Both the position numbers and the translations under genes were made by a program. From contig JAAEQP010000641.1 in the NCBI GenBank assembly GCA_024231375.1, positions 1 to 15,118 on the forward strand: a DNA stretch of 15,118 nucleotides, written 5' to 3'. This stretch comes from a bacterium (lineage in GTDB: Bacteria > Hydrogenedentota > Hydrogenedentia > Hydrogenedentiales > SLHB01). Positions 13,773 to 15,118 of the stretch are shown here, piece after piece. The first letter of the stretch is position 1; every line of letters begins with the position of its first letter. The notes below the pieces were generated by a model. It searched no databases and was not told the DNA's origin. It was given only the letters and a program-made list of their open reading frames with translations.

Positions 13773-15014
13773 ATGACTGAACATGGAACTGCCAGTTGGC
13801 TTGCGACTGTGCTGCTTGTAGGATGTGCGGCCGTGATGATGCCCTCCGCATCGGCCACGATGGGCGTGGACGTGTACGTCTGGGAAAGGGCACCGGAGCT
13901 ACAGGCCACCTTGGCATCGGTCCGAAAGTGTGGCGAACTGACGCCCAGCGACGCGGAACGACTCCTCTCATATCTGAACATGCGGGACGGCGAGTTGGCG
14001 GCAGCCGTCGCGTTCATCGTGGGGGAATCCCAAGGCTATGACATCGCCCTGTGCGACGTACTGGCGGGTCGGTTCGAGCCAGAAGGCTTCGCACAGGGAT
14101 ATGCCACTGTGGCGCTTCTGAAGAAGGAGTCGCGGTGGAAGTCGGACTCGGGGAAGGTCAAGGCGTTCCGTGCTCTACTCGCAGACCCCAATCCGTATGC
14201 TCGGATAGAAGCCGCCAAGGAGATCGCGAGGATCGACATCGATCAGGGCATGGAGGTCCTGGAGAGGCTTGCTCAGACCGACGAGGACGACCTGGTGCAA
14301 TCAGCGGCAGCTAGAGCGCTCTACGAAATGGGTGGCCCCGACCTGGAAGGCAAGCGATGGGCACTGATGGGTTTCGCGCGGTACATGCAGTTGGTTGACA
14401 TTATCGAGGGAAGATGCTTCATGGAGTATGACATGGTCTGGGAGAAGCTCCCCAAGGAGTTGAGCCAGATCCTGTCCGAGGTACGGGAAACGAGGCAGAT
14501 CTCCGAGTCACAGGTCGATGCCCTGAAGGGATGGATCCAGCATAGCGACCATGTGCTGCCGCGAGTCCGATTGGTGGCATCGGCAGCGGTCTTCGCCCAC
14601 CTAGAGGAACCGAACCCTTCCTTACGCAAGGAGCTGGAGCAGGCCGTCGGTGAGGCTAGAGCCGACAGCCTACCGTACGCCTTCGTGCGGATGGCCTTGT
14701 TGAAGGATGAATTCCGTGACAAGCCGATCACCGAGAAGGTTGAGGCGCTTGAGCCGTTGACAAAGGACGTGAATTGGTACCTGCGAGCAGAAGCGGCCAA
14801 GGAGATAGCGCGCATCGACCCCGACAGAGGCAAGGTTCTGCTCAGACGCCTTCTCGACACGGACAAGAGTCTCACGGTCCAAGGTGAATCGGCACGGTTC
14901 CTGGACAAGATGGGCGAACCCACCCCGTTCGGCGCCGCTCACCGGCACCGCTGGGATTCGAATTCCTACTACACCGCGATTCTGAAGAGCGTCGAAGGCG
15001 AGCCGCTGTGGTGA
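13773..15014 (+). CDS. Exported HEAT-like repeat protein formed by internal duplication
   Basis: 413 aa. The N-terminus is an export signal (hydrophobic 10-28). It contains L15-V16-G17-C18, which fits a lipobox, but the continuing hydrophobic AAVMM and the Ala-rich SASA before T29 would also suit ordinary signal peptidase. The rest is two similar halves. Residues about 42-188 (ELQATLASVR ... SDAERLLSYL ... IEAAKEIARID ... ARALYEMG) align with about 229-381 (ELSQILSEVR ... SQVDALKGWI ... RAEAAKEIARID ... ARFLDKMG). Each half is helical and ends in a HEAT-like unit, so a protein-protein interaction or scaffold role is likely; no catalytic motif was seen. The start at ATG 13773 has AGGGA 6 nt upstream and leads straight into the signal; an in-frame ATG at 13725 lacks both. 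It is HEAT-based like the giant protein but not closely alike in sequence, and it is flanked by two copies of a 19-bp repeat. Confidence 0.75.
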   Translation: MTEHGTASWLATVLLVGCAAVMMPSASATMGVDVYVWERAPELQATLASVRKCGELTPSDAERLLSYLNMRDGELAAAVAFIVGESQGYDIALCDVLAGRFEPEGFAQGYATVALLKKESRWKSDSGKVKAFRALLADPNPYARIEAAKEIARIDIDQGMEVLERLAQTDEDDLVQSAAARALYEMGGPDLEGKRWALMGFARYMQLVDIIEGRCFMEYDMVWEKLPKELSQILSEVRETRQISESQVDALKGWIQHSDHVLPRVRLVASAAVFAHLEEPNPSLRKELEQAVGEARADSLPYAFVRMALLKDEFRDKPITEKVEALEPLTKDVNWYLRAEAAKEIARIDPDRGKVLLRRLLDTDKSLTVQGESARFLDKMGEPTPFGAAHRHRWDSNSYYTAILKSVEGEPLW

Positions 15015-15031
15015 TCTGACAGTCGAACGGA

Positions 15032-15060
15032 GACTGTACCAAGGGAGCGAAGCGAGACGC
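15032..15060. repeat. Copy 2 of the GACTGTACCAAGGGAGCGA repeat
   Basis: The 19-mer at 15032-15050 is identical to 13659-13677 and in the same orientation. It is followed by AGCGAGACGC, where copy 1 has AGCGAGACGG after a seven-base interruption. The outer GGGGAC/GTCCCC stem of copy 1 is degraded here (GGAGAC on the left). It starts 17 nt after the stop codon of the HEAT-like gene. Confidence 0.7.
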
Positions 15061-15118
15061 GACGGTGGAGCTGTTGAGGAAGTCCCGGGCGGCCGAAGAC
15101 TTCAACTCCAACCCAGAC

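Noticed and set aside
15063..15118. Open frame at the right edge starting with GTG
   Set aside because: Only 18 codons are visible, directly after repeat copy 2 and without a ribosome binding site; cannot be called a gene.

Overview
The window reads as chromosomal DNA from a GC-rich, Gram-negative-type, probably free-living bacterium. The closest gene style is that of the Planctomycetota/PVC or Candidatus Hydrogenedentota type. This rests on a Tat-exported Gfo/Idh/MocA oxidoreductase next to a TIM-barrel sugar isomerase/epimerase, a giant secreted HEAT plus FG-GAP protein, lipoproteins built of 'DGGY' repeats, and intergenic space filled with short palindromic repeats. The phylum is an inference from style; no rRNA or marker gene is present, and I see no tRNA, rRNA, CRISPR array, transposase or phage gene.

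Layout. At the left edge is the 3' end of an unidentified gene (2-160). It is coupled by a GTGA overlap to a GT39/ArnT-like multi-pass membrane glycosyltransferase (157-1692). A convergent intergenic stretch with repeat phrases follows (1693-1885). Next comes a divergent pair of paralogous lipoproteins, each predicted to fold as a seven-bladed propeller: one on the minus strand with an extra PASTA domain (1886-3301), one on the plus strand without it (3963-5156). The 661-bp region between them carries a near-consensus sigma70 promoter for the minus gene and an ordered array of five GCATC-xx-GATGC palindromes arranged symmetrically inside a 171-bp inverted repeat.

The centre is a minus-strand two-gene operon. 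It starts with a 1188-aa secreted protein (beta-sandwich-like domain, about 17 HEAT repeats, FG-GAP/VCBS propeller; 6491-10057), followed after 2 bp by a Tat-exported Gfo/Idh/MocA oxidoreductase (5181-6488). Divergent from it is a sugar phosphate isomerase/epimerase-like protein (10356-11306). Together these three suggest a carbohydrate-binding and sugar-oxidising/isomerising locus; substrate unknown.

On the right are a 654-aa three-helix membrane protein of unknown function (11555-13519) and a 413-aa exported HEAT-like protein that is an internal duplication (13773-15014). The latter is bracketed by two copies of a 19-bp repeat. The best candidates for something undescribed are the symmetrical palindrome array at 3574-3744, the CBM-like/HEAT/FG-GAP giant with its oxidoreductase, and the repeat-bracketed HEAT gene.
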